This document shows, in pieces, positions 5,458 to 5,687 of a DNA stretch of 5,687 nucleotides (position 1 is the first letter of the stretch; each line of letters begins with the position of its first letter). A model generated the notes under the pieces. That model saw nothing but the letters and a program-made list of their open reading frames with translations. It did not search any database and had not been told where the DNA came from. The position numbers and the translations under genes were made by a program. The DNA is from Flavobacteriia bacterium. GTDB lineage: Bacteria; Bacteroidota; Bacteroidia; Flavobacteriales; Flavobacteriaceae. The stretch covers positions 1 to 5,687 of the forward strand of contig JAHBAN010000227.1 of NCBI GenBank assembly GCA_018500075.1, read 5' to 3'.

Positions 5458-5687
5458 ATGGCGTCGCACGGTAGGGCTGCATTCCACTCACATTCAAAGC
5501 GGCTGGCCGAGTGGCTCTTGGGGCCACATATGTTGGCCTTTGTGCCCGCCATTGCCCTAAGCGCCTTCTGGATCGCAGGTGAGCTGGCCCTTGTCGCGAT
5601 CGCTCTCGGGCTGCCGATCCTGTATCTTCTGGCCGGCACACTCACAGACGCCCGCGCAGCGCAGATACGCGAGGTTGACGCCACAAC
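5458..5687 (+). CDS. Membrane protein N-terminus, possibly a GGDEF/EAL cyclic-di-GMP protein, 3' partial
   Basis: The frame opens with ATG at 5458 and stays open for 76 complete codons to the window end. AAGGA (5446-5450) lies 7 nt before the ATG, a good ribosome binding site. After a basic N-terminus (MASHGRAAFHSHSKR) come two hydrophobic segments, about residues 24-42 (HMLAFVPAIALSAFWIAGE) and 44-62 (LALVAIALGLPILYLLAG), then a polar stretch starting TDARAAQIREVD. The segment GPHMLAFVPAIALSAFWIAG resembles, from memory, the membrane anchor of bifunctional diguanylate cyclase/phosphodiesterase proteins of roseobacters, but no GGDEF or EAL residues are inside the window, so that call is tentative. 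The 56-nt gap after ttcA has no terminator hairpin that I can see; TTGATA at 5410-5415 could be a -35 element but has no good -10. Confidence 0.68.
   Translation, partial: MASHGRAAFHSHSKRLAEWLLGPHMLAFVPAIALSAFWIAGELALVAIALGLPILYLLAGTLTDARAAQIREVDAT

Overview
This window looks like chromosomal DNA from an alphaproteobacterium, most likely a marine Rhodobacteraceae (roseobacter-type) strain. That assignment is an inference from the protein character: a type II sulfide:quinone oxidoreductase, a two-subunit sulfopyruvate decarboxylase, a CntA/GbcA-like Rieske oxygenase, an alphaproteobacterial-style TtcA, and a moderate-to-high GC content by eye. No RNA genes, insertion sequences, CRISPR arrays or phage genes were seen.

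Layout. (1) Positions 1-1300, plus strand: the C-terminal three quarters of a sulfide:quinone oxidoreductase (5' end outside the window), followed 10 nt later by a small three-helix membrane protein. (2) Positions 1308-2365, minus strand: comD and comE, overlapping by 4 nt and encoding the two TPP-enzyme halves of sulfopyruvate decarboxylase. They converge on the sqr pair with only 7 nt between stop codons. (3) Positions 2366-2471: a 106-nt leader upstream of comD with three ACTGT/ACAGT half-sites, a possible promoter, and a perfect 9-bp inverted repeat whose proximal arm covers part of the comD ribosome binding site. (4) Positions 2472-3002, minus strand: a DUF3833 lipoprotein. (5) Positions 3003-3140: a divergent intergenic region with a tandem 15-bp direct repeat at exact 20-bp spacing. 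(6) Positions 3141-4495, plus strand: a Rieske-type oxygenase alpha subunit, translationally coupled through ATGA to a 69-residue hypothetical protein. (7) Positions 4532-5401: ttcA, a tRNA 2-thiocytidine synthetase, preceded by an 8-bp inverted repeat covering its ribosome binding site. (8) From 5458 to the window end: the N-terminus of a membrane protein, probably the membrane anchor of a GGDEF/EAL cyclic-di-GMP protein.

How the genes may work together. The left half has a sulfur theme: Sqr oxidises sulfide into the quinone pool, and ComDE converts 3-sulfopyruvate to sulfoacetaldehyde, which in roseobacters feeds Xsc and releases sulfite and acetyl phosphate. Xsc, Suy and the sulfonate transporters are not in this window. 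The Rieske enzyme has a Glu at the bridging position, like the carnitine/betaine oxygenases, so a methylated-amine substrate is a reasonable guess. A functional link to ComDE is only a positional inference. No clearly new multi-gene system is visible; the least explained parts are the repeats in the two regulatory regions and the small genes of unknown function.
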